From Diadema setosum (taxonomy: Eukaryota > Echinodermata > Echinoidea > Diadematoida > Diadematidae), in contig NC_092693.1 of the NCBI RefSeq assembly GCF_964275005.1, positions 28,966,173-29,030,172 of the forward strand: 64,000 nucleotides of DNA, given 5' to 3'. Of the stretch, positions 12,401-22,807 are shown piece by piece. Numbering within the stretch: position 1 is the stretch's first letter; each line of letters begins with the position of its first letter. A program made the translations under genes and the position numbers. Below the pieces are notes generated by a model that made no database searches, had not been told where the DNA came from, and saw nothing but the letters and a program-made list of their open reading frames with translations.

Positions 12401-15267
12401 CCATGGCGGTATGGATAAAACATCTACAGAATGGTTATTACCATTATTGTTACATGTAGACATCCATATCTTTGGGTATATAGCTTTTTGATCAGCGCTC
12501 TCGTATTCACATTATGCGCTACAATAGACCCAGTCGTACACCTGTTCTTTTTCAAGAGTGTCGACAGTTAAACCACAAAACTACTACTTTAGTAGTTCCA
12601 TGGTTATAATCTTGCTGGTAGTCAAATGCTTCAGCCAACATAACTCTCTCAAGATTCGAGATACACAGAGCGTATTAAAAGGTAATCCGACTTTGGAGGT
12701 CTACCATTTCCTAATTGTCAGCTATGAAGAGCAAAATGTTGGTTGTGAGGAAAGAGGAACTCTTCTTCTTTCCATTGATACCTAATTATGTTGACAATTG
12801 TCAAGCATGACTGAGCACATGATCTTTAAACACAACAATGACAAATTGCACTTTTTCCAAGTTGGCATGTTATTGTGAAGGAACAATGCATGTCTCACTG
12901 CATGGATGAGATCTGTCAATAAAAGTTGTCAAATAGGCTAGCCTGTACGAATGCAAGTTTGTGTTTAGGATTTGTGTTTAGGTTTTCTCCTAATATTTTA
13001 TGGTCCATAACCTTTAACATGGCCTTTTGTTAGATAACTTGGTCGCTCCCACAGAGACCAACCCACACAGTCCATTTTTCTGTGTTCATATTCAACACAT
13101 AGCTCCCAGTGACAAACCATGTCTTCAATATGAAGAAAGTAAAATGGATAATGGTTTCTCCTTAATGGGAAGAACCAAGTTATCGACAACATGGCCATGT
13201 TGAAGGTTATGAACCATAAAACGTTAGAAGAAACCCTAAAAGACGAATCTACAGTCGTGCAGGCTGGCCTATTTGGCAACTTTCATTGACAGATCTCATA
13301 TATTATGCAGTGAGACATGCGTTGTTCCTTCACAATAACACGCAAACTTGGAAAAAGTGCAATTTGTCATTGTTGTCTTTAAAGTTCATGTGCTCAGTCA
13401 TGCTTGACAATAATCGTAATTAGGTATCAATGGAAAGAGGAGGAGTTCCCCTTTCCTCACAACCAACATTGCACTCTCCATAGCTGACAATAATAAAATA
13501 GTAGCCCTCCAAGGCTGGATTACCTTTTCTTGTACGCACTGTACATTGCATATTAGAGCCGCAGTCATAGTCGCGTATAAAATGAATGCATACGTATAAT
13601 AATGAAAGTGGCGTTATACGAGCTATTGTTTCGATGACGGTTTATAGAGGAATGGGAAATTTCACTGCAAGGCAAATGTCCCATTTCAAGGCTCATTAAG
13701 TGTGCATAAATCCATTCAAACAGATGAAGAGATGCTATAAAAGTAACGAAAACCATTGCCCAAATGCTGTAAATGCTTTATGCATTTCAATTCCTTCACC
13801 TTCATCGAAACGGTGCTGCATGGTGTGAATTTGAATGCGTCTCATGTGCATTTTCAATTTTTTGAACGCGCTTATCACCCGTTTATGTGAGAAAATCATG
13901 ATATTGCATGCCGATTAGATTTATTTGAATGAAATAATAATAATCTTTTTCAGTGTTGATCTCGGTGATCATACAAATTCGCTTGAAATTGTATGATCGC
14001 ATCGTTAGATAAAATGAAAATCCCAGTGCCTAAATTGAACGGGAAAACTAATAGTATTACTGTGTAGGCCCTATACCTTATACGTGTAAGTCGTATGAGC
14101 TGTAGTTGCAATGCCTTACCCTGTAAATTATTTACAGAACTAGGCCTTTGTTGCAGTAGTTTGTTTGCTTGTTTCTTTGTCCCGTCGGTCCGACCGTCCA
14201 TTATCCTTCTGTTTTTGTCTTCAATTCACCTTTCTATGTCTCATACCCTTTCTCTTTCAAGGTTCAAGATTCAACCTGCACTCAGCTCTTCCAAAACTAT
14301 TTATTTTGGGAATACTCCAAAATGTTGTATTCAAGAAAGACCAGAAATTACTGATATTTTAAGCAGATGGATTGAATGCATCACTTCAAACAAACTCACT
14401 TTTCTGGAGATTTGATTTCTTCTGTTATGAAAGCAAGGCTCTGCCTAAGGAGGAAATAAGGAAGAGAGTCACGACATTAGGTAAAAATAAGTACAACGTA
14501 AATGTAGGTATATTTTATTTTGTATGCCTCTTGAATGATGTGTATACCATTTGCCCAATTAGCTTGACTTTCGAAATCCCTTCGCCCATTCACTTAACTC
14601 TTTTTGTGCCAGGGGCTTTGGACAGGGTGTATACAACGATTTCGGGTTTATGTGCCAATACACAAATGGTTAAGGAATTTGCCGACTTGGCTGCAAGCAT
14701 TAGAGTAATAATTTTCTGTCTAAAGTTTTTTTTTTTCAAAATCCATTTGTTTATAGAAGCGAAAAGTTAAGTTTGCTTACTTTTTCAACTTATGATGTAA
14801 AGGTTAGGTATTTGTAACCAAGTCAGAAAGGTGGATAATCTAAACTCAGAAGAGCATCAGCGATTAAATCATCAATGTTTGTTTGAGGCATTTCAATCTT
14901 TATAATAATATATCAATATTGTTCCCAGAGACAATTAGTATGTCATAATATAGTTTGGTTAACTGACGAATAGAAGTCTGAACTGAATCCAATAAAGAAG
15001 CAAACTCGTAGAAACAGGCATCAATGCCAGCATATCATCGGAGTCTAAACTTTAAACATAATATTTACAACATAAAGGAAGAAACAAACAATTCAAAAAT
15101 CCCCCCCCCAAAAAAAAAAAAGAAGGACGTGGACAATAACAATAGAACATTGGAGTGAATTTTGAATGCAGACGAGAAATTCAACTAATTCTGTATCTAT
15201 GAATTTCTACTTCCAGTCACATGCAGTATGACTGAGGAGAAGACAACGACGACAACAACAACAACAG

Positions 15268-15298
<31 letters not shown>

Positions 15299-16729
15299 AC
15301 ACACACACACATACACACACACACACACACACACTCACACTCACAAAGATTGCTCAGTCAATCCCTTCTCTGAGAAAGTGATTTCTGGAGTGTAGGCCCT
15401 ATTTTGTTTTCTTATATCTTTTTCTCGATTTCGGTGATAAAAACAACAACAACAGAGGCAAACAAGCAAACAAACAAAAGTCTCCACCCCGGTAAAAAGG
15501 TAGTAAAAGAAGATGAAAAATAAAGAAACAAACACAACGATACGAATAAAACTTACCATCTTATACTTACTTACCATCCCGAATAGGACATTGAGGCCAC
15601 TGCGAAGGCGATCATTACATTTGGTTGACCGTTTGAGGGCGGGTGCCACGCGTTGTACTGAAGGTTCGACAACCTGCCTGGTCAATTTAATACAATGTAC
15701 ATTCATTTCATTATCAGATCAATCAAACTAGGCCTTACAAATATAACATATTTGATAACACATAACAATCCTAGTTACAAGTAGATTCAATAAATCCTAT
15801 AAAAGCACATTTCAAAACTCTATCTTACAATTTGATTGATTATTGCGCCTTTACATAATTCTTGCAACAAAACACACACTCACTCACACGTTTTGAGACG
15901 CCTAAACAGGCAATTGCACACTACTATTCCAGTTACACTGAGTATAAGGTTAGACAAGCAGAATGGAAGGTGCTTTGTAGTGGATTTTATAGTTCAACGT
16001 GCCAATACTAATAGTGACGTTGGGCCTAATCACACACAGCACAGGAGTCAACACCACTATGGTATCCCTCACTAGACTAATATATACTCTTCCATTTGGT
16101 CCGTCCACAAAATATCATAAAAATCACAATCTGGGTTCATGATCTAGCAACTACTGTATAACTTTTTTCCTACTTTCAGCAATCACTTTTGATTATAAAA
16201 AGACCGCAATAAACATTTTAATGCAATGGAATGGATGTAACACATTCCTACATAACTTCACGTAAGAAAAAGAAGTTAACTTCGTTAAGATTTTTTTTTT
16301 TGCAGGTCTATGAGAAACTTGTAAGGTGATGACATCATTAGGCCTATTTAAGATGCTCGTATGTTTTATGGTCTTGATAGATTACCACTTTTTAAAAATA
16401 CCTAAGATTAAGAAATTCAAAACTTTCTTATTTCCTTTTCGATTTTGATAAATCTTTTACTATTCTGATGATGATATGGTGATAATTTAATGAAAAGATA
16501 TATAAGATTATTCAAAAGGTTTTAATGTACTTCATGAATCACTGAATAGTTGACTAAACTAAAATCACACTCAAGTTCAGCGTCAAAAGAAACAAAAAAA
16601 AAACTCTCCTACTTGTTTATAATGTCTTGCTCAGATGAGCTATTTTCAAAAAATTTAACCCGATACACTCGGCGAAAACTAGGTTAAACCTGCTTGAAAC
16701 ATCTTGTGTAATATATATATATATATATG

Positions 16730-16770
<41 letters not shown>

Positions 16771-16794
16771 ATGTATTTATCTATTTATTTACTT

Positions 16795-16825
<31 letters not shown>

Positions 16826-18558
16826 TTGTATTTTTATGTTTGAAGATAATGTATACAAATAACTAATTCAACATTGTTACACAGCATGAAAAATGTATTT
16901 CTGCATAGTCAATAAATGTGTGTATGTAGATGACCTCAAAAGACAAGTCTGATCAGCTAACCCGAAGCTAGGTCGACGAATCCCAAGACAATAATAGCCA
17001 CGAATGATGCGAGTTTCATGAAGGTGAGTATAACTTGCAGCCAGGCGGCGAGCAGCGTGCTGCGGCAATGAACGGCCATGAGCACACCTGTTGGTAACCA
17101 TGGCAGCACAAATCAAAATCAAGAATCATGAATCAACGGCATCTCCCTATAATAATTCTCTGCATCCTCTTCGAATTTACACTGACTGACGATTCAAATT
17201 CACTGTAACTTTTCTTTTATTTGTAATAATACATTCCGTTTTTATTGCATCCATTGGGCTGGGAGTATATCAGTTTACGTGGTGCTGCAGATCAAATGTG
17301 GAAAAAGTGCTTTTTTTTTGGTTTTTTTTTTAGTTACTATAATTAATGTATTCTGTCTTGATCGCATTCATTCGGAGTAGCAGTGTGCGTGGTGCCTAAG
17401 TTCTATCTTAGCAGCGATTTCACCTGGGCTAAAGATCATAATTGTAAATTGGCATTTTTCATAAATCATATTCTTGGACTAACGCAGATTTATTCAATCA
17501 TTAAATCATGTAAACTTTCCTTCAAACGCATACAATATCACCATCTAAACTCCGGCAATACCAATTAAAATAACATATTTTTTTAAAACAAGGCATTCTA
17601 CAGAAAAATGATGCATCATAATAACATAACATCTTTTTTCAGTGACATAATCAATTACGTATAGGTAATTATCTTATATGACAATCAGAACATTTTCTAA
17701 ATAAAACAAAAACACGCATGTAGATATATCGTATAGAATTATGTTTGTATCATACTTTTTACAAATTGTTCAATAATATTATTGTCTGTCAAATGTATAC
17801 CTTGCATATCACCTTATGTTAGATGTACAAGTGTAATTGAATTGAATTCAATTGATGTGTATACAGAAACACAAAGAAGTATCATCAGGCGTGTGTTTTT
17901 AATCGTTTGAGAGCAATGATTTCTTAAAGAATTGATGTACCGGCGACTCACATATTAAAAGGCCCGCAATAAGTTTGATTTCAGTGGCAGTGTGGTCCGT
18001 CTCGTCACCGCACCTGTTGCATACCAGCGCTAACAGGTGGGCCGCTGCTAGTTTGCCTAGCACCGAGATGGCAGTGCCCGAGCCCATGACAAGGCCCATC
18101 CAAACCTGCATGAAAGCTGGCATCTTGACGGGCAGAGCGTGGAAGAGGAAGATGAAATCCCCGCCGGTCTTCGCCACGGAGGTCGCGAGCTCGGCGTAGC
18201 ACTGGGCCCCGACGAACATCATGGCACCAGCGGATAGCCATACCAAGAGTGCGGGAACGAGGCCGCCTGAGTGCACCAGGATCTGCCGTACGGAGAAGAG
18301 GGAACCGAAGCTAACACACACTCCGAGTACAACGCACACGCAGTGTAGGGATCCAAAGTGTCTTTGGATTGTAAGACCAACCCTTGCTGAGTTCGAACCA
18401 AGAGGACTCTCCCTCGAAACGTCCACATCATTGGTTTGGTTTTCAACGTATTCATTTCCTACGAGATCGATGTCGATGGTCGATGTCGTGGCATTGTTGT
18501 TTCGACAACGACGAAAACTGGAAGACAAAGATGATCGACTTAAGGAATGTTGTGGCAT
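7191..18558 (-). CDS. SLC7-family amino-acid transporter (heterodimeric light subunit), nine exons
   Basis: Minus-strand exons: 18558-17952, 17087-16962, 15677-15575, 14444-14400, 11870-11747, 10678-10575, 10103-10007, 9205-9059, 7376-7191. All phases fit and give 512 residues, against about 490-510 for human relatives, with a cytosolic N-terminal extension of about 66. An in-frame stop lies 12 bases upstream of the ATG. Family marks are CYAEL...GGDFIFL (120-138), SYSGWQSLAFITEE (275-288) in the TM6 region, LNVAYGTLLTPDELL near TM7, and FFSAGREGQSPSL (372-384). C180/C183 sit in the TM3-TM4 loop, where light subunits form a disulfide with an SLC3 heavy chain. The family exchanges amino acids across the plasma membrane. 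Odd: the usual TM1 G-S-G-I-F core reads F-G-S-L-F (84-88), so substrate use may differ. Substrate and subfamily (LAT, b0,+AT or xCT-like) cannot be assigned by eye. Confidence 0.9.
7377..9058 (-). other. Transporter intron 8
   Basis: No element or hidden exon was recognised. There is a short 35-base-period tandem duplication near 7691-7760 (ttcttcattgcctttacaat twice). Confidence 0.6.
9059..9205 (-). CDS. Transporter exon 8: TM9-TM10
   Basis: Codes LPIALLLLCVDVQLFLATLG and on to VYRVKYPDLTRPFK. The final Y-x-x-P-D-L-x-R-P-F-K element is the family's conserved cytosolic segment before TM11. Confidence 0.92.
9402..9445. repeat. (GA)n/(GACA)n microsatellite in transporter intron 7
   Basis: GA dinucleotides are followed by GACA tetranucleotides. 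Confidence 0.85.
10007..10103 (-). CDS. Transporter exon 7: FFSAGREGQSPSL loop and TM9 start
   Basis: Codes MFFSAGREGQSPSLWSMVHL then RYLTPLPAILVM. The R-x-x-F-x-x-x-R-E-G-x-x-P motif is among the most conserved cytosolic features of the family. The donor is GTGAGT. Confidence 0.92.
10575..10678 (-). CDS. Transporter exon 6: TM8
   Basis: Codes LIGQKVLGRWSYLVHLPILI then CALSDMNVLILSVSR, corresponding to the 'ALG...SCFGSLNG..FTSSR' segment of relatives. The usual F-G-S-x-N-G is replaced by L-S-D-M-N-V, which could affect transport. Confidence 0.88.
10735..11245. mobile_element. Foldback element in transporter intron 5
   Basis: The two halves are inverted copies of each other. The word AGTAGAACACATCAG on the left matches the reverse complement of CTGATGTGTTCTACT on the right, and ATTCATAACTTTTGAACGG mirrors CCGTTCAAAAGTTATGAAT. 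The arms are about 190 bases around a ~130-base centre. The same family hosts the tRNA-like array at 36.95-40.43 kb. No coding capacity; it is a MITE-like nonautonomous element. Confidence 0.8.
11747..11870 (-). CDS. Transporter exon 5: TM7
   Basis: Codes TIPHTMSFSLIAAIVLCILL then NVAYGTLLTPDELLSKQPVI. This is the typical I-P-x-A...NVAYxTxLxxxELL segment. The acceptor is CTTTCCCCAG and the donor GTGAGA. Confidence 0.9.
11995..12265. mobile_element. Solo subterminal region of a DNA transposon (intron 4)
   Basis: Repeated words of the form cattcaatttcg/catccaatttaacg fill the stretch. They match the subterminal repeats of the element at 41455-42477, and the outer end 'ttttcccatccaattt' resembles that element's 'ttttcccggccaattt'. 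Only the end-type sequence is present, without a transposase part. Confidence 0.6.
12655..13545. mobile_element. Long foldback element in transporter intron 4
   Basis: Nearly the whole element is one inverted repeat with arms of about 440 bases centred near 13103. AAAAGGTAATCC at 12677-12688 pairs with GGATTACCTTTT at 13517-13528, and 'ccattgatacct' pairs with 'aggtatcaatgg'. The arms differ by substitutions and small indels, so it is not recent. The intron RNA could fold into a very long hairpin. Confidence 0.85.
13546..14399 (-). other. Rest of transporter intron 4
   Basis: No hidden exon or repeat recognised. Confidence 0.5.
14400..14444 (-). CDS. Transporter exon 4, 45-base micro-exon
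   Basis: Codes QSLAFITEEIKSPE (residues 280-293), which matches the family's 'GWxxLNxVTEEVKNP' segment just after TM6. The acceptor TTTCCTCCTTAG and donor GTGAGT flank it. It supplies the exact phase needed between exons 3 and 5, which confirms it despite its length. Confidence 0.88.
14445..15574 (-). other. Transporter intron 3
   Basis: Contains a C/A run near 15101-15122 and the (CA)n microsatellite at 15268-15345. Nothing else was recognised. Confidence 0.55.
15268..15345. repeat. (CA)n microsatellite
   Basis: CA dinucleotide run with a few interruptions, inside transporter intron 3. Confidence 0.9.
15575..15677 (-). CDS. Transporter exon 3: loop and start of TM6
   Basis: Codes NLQYNAWHPPSNGQPNVM then IAFAVASMSYSGW (residues 246-279, W split). 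It corresponds to the extracellular loop and the unwound TM6 region that binds substrate in the family. The donor is GTAAGT. Confidence 0.9.
15678..16961 (-). other. Transporter intron 2
   Basis: Noncoding, with a composite (TA)n/(TG)n/(TA)n tract at 16711-16825. No other element recognised. Confidence 0.55.
16711..16825. repeat. Composite TA/TG/TA microsatellite
   Basis: (TA)n followed by (TG)n and a second (TA)n, inside transporter intron 2. Confidence 0.85.
16962..17087 (-). CDS. Transporter exon 2: TM4 and TM5
   Basis: Codes V-L-M-A-V-H-C...LLAAWLQVILTFMKLASFVAI (residues 204-244). The conserved A-V-x-C element and the long hydrophobic run match TM4-TM5 of SLC7 proteins. The acceptor is TACCAACAG. 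The donor GTTAGC is the least canonical of the gene but the phase fits. Confidence 0.88.
17088..17951 (-). other. Transporter intron 1
   Basis: AT-rich intron with no recognised element. Confidence 0.6.
17952..18558 (-). CDS. Transporter exon 1: N-terminus to TM3-4 loop
   Basis: Codes residues 1-202 plus one base of C203. It covers the hydrophilic N-tail, TM1 (about 68-90), TM2 (about 98-118), the CYAEL signature, TM3 and the cysteine-bearing loop. It ends at a GTGAGT donor. The codon use is more GC-rich than the surrounding introns. Confidence 0.92.
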
Positions 18559-19875
18559 GATTCCAAGTTAATACCTTTTCTGTATTTTGTCACCACACTT
18601 CACAGAATGTTGAATCCCGTAAATTCCAACATCCACTCGAGGAGCTAGCTATTTCTCCAGTCTACTCCAACCCAGCAAAACATTTGATTGTTCCAAATAT
18701 AGCGAAGTCATGCTGCCCTTATCGTCTGCTGCTGATGAGTTCAAGACATAAAGATCGGCGCAGGCGCACCTTGGGAACAGTCTGACGATTTGTAATGAGA
18801 AACATCTGCGCATCGATGTGTGGCATTCTAGAGATGGGATCGGATACCAGTCTTGAGAATAATGAGTCTTGGGATTTCTGTCTCCCTCTCTCTCCTCCTT
18901 TCTTCCTTTCTCTATCTATCTGCCTGTCTCTTCCATCCCGTCATCTTTCCCGTATCTCCCTCTCTCATTCTTTTTCTCACGCTGAATGTTCTCTTTCACA
19001 ACTTCCAAAGGCCGACAAATAGAGAGAAAGACGTCCAGAGGGATGGGAAGGGATCAGAAGGTTGGACAAAATGTGAACTTCGCCTAGAATACGGTCGCAG
19101 AAAGTATTTAAACGTCGAGTGAGAGGAGGGCAAGTGAGCAGCAAGAGCATAACATTAGTCTTTGTAAGAAGTCCCTTCGTATAAATATTACATGTCAAAA
19201 CAAGCGAGTTGGATGTAGCCACGCAAAACAGGAATGGAAACTCCAAGCTGACGCGCGCGGTTTAGGGTGTTCGCATTGCATTGGGGTCTTTGAAAAAGGC
19301 TAATGTATTTAGAAGTTGTAGAGAAATTGTTGTTGTTGTTTTTATACCTTGCGAAACGGACTCCTATGTTGTGAGTGGGATCTTCAGTGCAACCAAAGTG
19401 TAACAGTTTTTTTTTTCAAACTTGATTAACAACTGCGTTTGTTTTCTGTATAGTTGAATAATTCGCGCAGATCGTTTATTCACAGACTACAGCTTTCAAA
19501 CCCATTTTGAAGCAAATAATTATGTTTGTTCATAGCAGGGTGATCAAACCAGACAATAATTGAGCACCAATATGTAAAGTGTACTTTGTTTTTTTACTTT
19601 GTTTACCCTGGGTTTCTTTTCCCCTATATTTACGGTATCAAAATAACAACTGATTGTAATATGAAATAAGCTTTGCAGAGGAAGATTCTACCATCAAACC
19701 GGGCCTTCTCATCCCTCTTGTGTAGGGAGTTCATTTGAATAGATGCATATCGGACGCCTCCCGATTCGTCATCGTGGTAGCCTCACTCCTATCCTTTCAT
19801 CTGTTTCTCCCCCCCCCCCCCCTTCCCTCTCTCTCATTCTCTCGCGTTCTCTCTGGGCATAATGGACAAGAGTAT
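18559..19875. other. Upstream region of the transporter, no other gene seen
   Basis: Directly upstream of the start codon; its 5' UTR and promoter must lie here or further right. A pyrimidine-rich run spans 18878-18990. No TATA box can be called with confidence. Confidence 0.35.
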
Positions 19876-20276
19876 TTAAAGGGATAGTACAGTATTGGTG
19901 GAGATGAGATTTGGGCTTTTAACTTTTTGCGAGATACCAAAAAAAAAAAACACAAAACACTTATGATATAGTACAGAAAACACCATTATAAGAGGAATAA
20001 TTCAAAGTTTTGATGAAAATCGGGTTTGGAATGACAGAGTCATCCAAAAACAAAGTAAAGCAAAGCGATCATAATAAAGTGTGGGTCCCACACTTTATTA
20101 GAATCGCTCTTTCTTGAATATCTCAGCCATTTCAAAACCAATTTTCATCAAATAAACATTGGTTTACTTATAGAATTACATGCTCTTTCAGATTTCAGGA
20201 GAGGTTTCTCTTTATCCCACCAAAAAATGTTAGAAACCTGAAATTAGTCTCAACCAAAACTATAGGATCCCTTTAA
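19876..20276. mobile_element. TTAA-flanked foldback MITE
   Basis: It begins TTAAAGGGAT and ends ATCCCTTTAA. The halves are inverted copies down to a central palindrome, AAAGTGTGGG and CCCACACTTT, at about 20080-20100. Flanking TTAA is the target type of piggyBac and Kolobok elements. No coding sequence. Confidence 0.8.
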
Positions 20277-21019
20277 TCTCCAAGGGAAATGAAGTGAATT
20301 TGACATCAATAAACAGAGCGAAATCACCCAAGCAGCATGGGGGATGTTTCCTTTAACTCAGGCATCAATTGGACATTAAGGAGTTGCACATCTTTTCAGG
20401 GAAGATGGATATTTCCGTCATAATAACATACAATCAGATGACATCACCCCACAACTCTCTAGCACTGGTTTATGCGCAGAAGTACATGCATCATAAACAT
20501 CGGGCATTTATGAGACGAGTTATAGAAACTGCGGTTGTCTCACCATCTGTGAAAGTCATTCATATTATCAATCATATCGACGCAGTCTGTTTTTTATTGA
20601 GGGTAGGCTGTCCAGTGTTGCCACTGCTATACAAAACGTTTCAATATCATGGCAGCATATTATAGTACAATGATCTGCTTATTTCTGTTACACACTCCAG
20701 CAGCATTACTGATTTCAACAAACGAATTATAAAAAAAGATAGTGTATATAGATTTTAAAATGTAAAATGTATTTGTATGCGGTACATACACTGCAGTAGA
20801 ATTATTCAAAATCAGTTGATGGTTTGATGTCGATTTTTTTTTTTTTTTTTTGCTTCGCCAGTTTTTAGCACTTAGTACAATCTAATGGACTTTCATGTTC
20901 CCAGGAAGATCAACGTGAAACTATTATTTTTATTGCCTTGCTCCTGAAATTTAATTCTCTTACCAGGTACAATTATCAGAACTTGGTATAAACTCAGTTC
21001 TTGAATTTTCTGCTGGTTC

Positions 21020-21068
<49 letters not shown>

Positions 21069-21553
21069 AGAAGAAGCTTCTTAACGTGTGGAACGATTCC
21101 CTCCGACCTCATCAAACTTTAATGTAAATATGATGATCTGCTTTATGTCTCATATTGTGTCTGTGGTTTGTTAAAGCTTTCGTCTATCTATGAAGAACTG
21201 GCTTGCTGATAATGTTTTATACCTGAAGTTGATATTTTGCGCCATCATGAAAATATTTGAAATTAATTCTTGTTTATATCTCTTTAAGATCTATAATGTT
21301 TGTTTTATGTTATAAGTGCTGTCTGGGGCAAATTATTTGTATAGGGCCCCATTTCTCTCTCTCTCTCTTCTTTCGATCTTTAAAATAACAACAACAAATT
21401 AACCAGCAACTTATGTTTTAGAGTTTGGGTAAAATAAACTGTAAAACAAAATTCATCTCGAAAGCTTCCTTCACATTCCAACAGTTTATGTCAAATACAT
21501 AAAGTTTACACATCTCAGGTTTTATCATGATACAATAATAAAGTAGTACTTAT
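20277..21553. other. Intergenic stretch
   Basis: No gene recognised. Contains a T-run (20833-20852) and an A-run of about 43 (21024-21066). Confidence 0.4.
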
Positions 21554-22807
21554 CGAGTTGGTGGGTGCACGTGACGAGACCGACACCCACAAGTCATACA
21601 GCCCACGAGTTATACAGCCCACAAGTCATCCAGCCCACGAGTCATACAGCCCATGCATGAGTTCGACACTTATACGTAGAAAAGGCTCACGAGACCGATG
21701 CTACGCAAACAAAGCCCACGAGACCGACACTACGCAAACATGGCTCACGAGACCGATACTCTGCAAAGAAAGTCCACGAGACCGATGAGATGAAGAGCGC
21801 CACCTATAGATCAATTAATTGTATAAGGTGTCCAGATAATGTCGTTTAGGTTGTCTAGATAATGGCATAAGGAAGATAAATGAGATATTGAAAAATAGAG
21901 TTGCTAGGGTGCTACCCCGTCAGTTGCTCTCCCTCACTCCCTGATAATGTTCATGATCTTGAATTGTGTTTGCGTGTGTGTTTATGGAAAAAATAAACAA
22001 AATCAGTAATAATGTGCGTCAGATCTTTCCACATTAATTTTACACATGCCAACACACCGTCGTTTGCATGTTAAATATTTGACCCGTTTTCGGAATTCTT
22101 ACTCCCCCTCCCCCCCCCCCCAAAAAAAAAAAAAAAAATAGAAGAAAAATCTACCTTCGGTCACTTATAGTCTATAGTGGGATTATCGGAAAAAAGAATC
22201 ATGACTGCTGGAGGTGTGACAGAATAAAAGTTGATACCGCATCTTACCCTTCTTTGGGCATGATTCAAGTATGCTAGGTTGATTAGAAAAAAAGCGGTTT
22301 GTAACCGAAATTCGCCTCAATTTGTTAAAATCTCTCGTTCGATAGCGTGACGAAATTACACCCGCTAGTATGTAAGTTCCCCCCTTCATGGAACACCTTG
22401 TACAGGTACATACTTACACTGACATGTAGATGGCGCTGTTCATCCTGTCGGTCTCTTGAGCCTTCTTTGCGTAGTGTCGGTCTCGTGAGCCTTCTTTGCC
22501 TATAGTGTCTATCTCGTGAGCTTTCTTTGCCCAGTGTCGGTCTTGTTAACCTCTTTTGCCTTCTGTCGGTCTCGTGAGCCTTTTTTTTTTTTTTTTTTTT
22601 TTTTTTTGCGTGATGTCGGTCTCGTGGGCTTTCTTTGCGTAGTGTCGGTCTCGTGAGCCTTTCTGCGTAGTGTGGAACTCATGGGCCATGTATGACTCTT
22701 GAGCCGTAAAACTCGTGGGTTGTATGACTCATGGTCCTATTTTGATGTCGGTCTCGTGGACCGTATGACTCGTGGGTGTCGGTCTCTTGGGATGATCCCG
22801 AGTTGGT
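21554..22807. mobile_element. Mutator-like nonautonomous element with repeat-built terminal inverted repeats
   Basis: A 9-base direct repeat cgagttggt lies at 21554-21562 and 22799-22807. Inside it the left ~230 and right ~370 bases are inverted relatives, both built from tandem ~30-base units (GAGACCGACACTACGCAAA and variants on the left, the reverse complement on the right). The ends start with GGG. The inner borders carry agcgccacct and its mirror agatggcgct. About 590 bases of unique, apparently noncoding sequence separate the arms. A 9-base duplication with long terminal inverted repeats is typical of Mutator-like elements; the assignment is inference. Confidence 0.75.
22579..22607. repeat. 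T-run inside the right arm
   Basis: A pure T tract interrupts one of the ~30-base units; the left arm has no counterpart. Confidence 0.9.
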
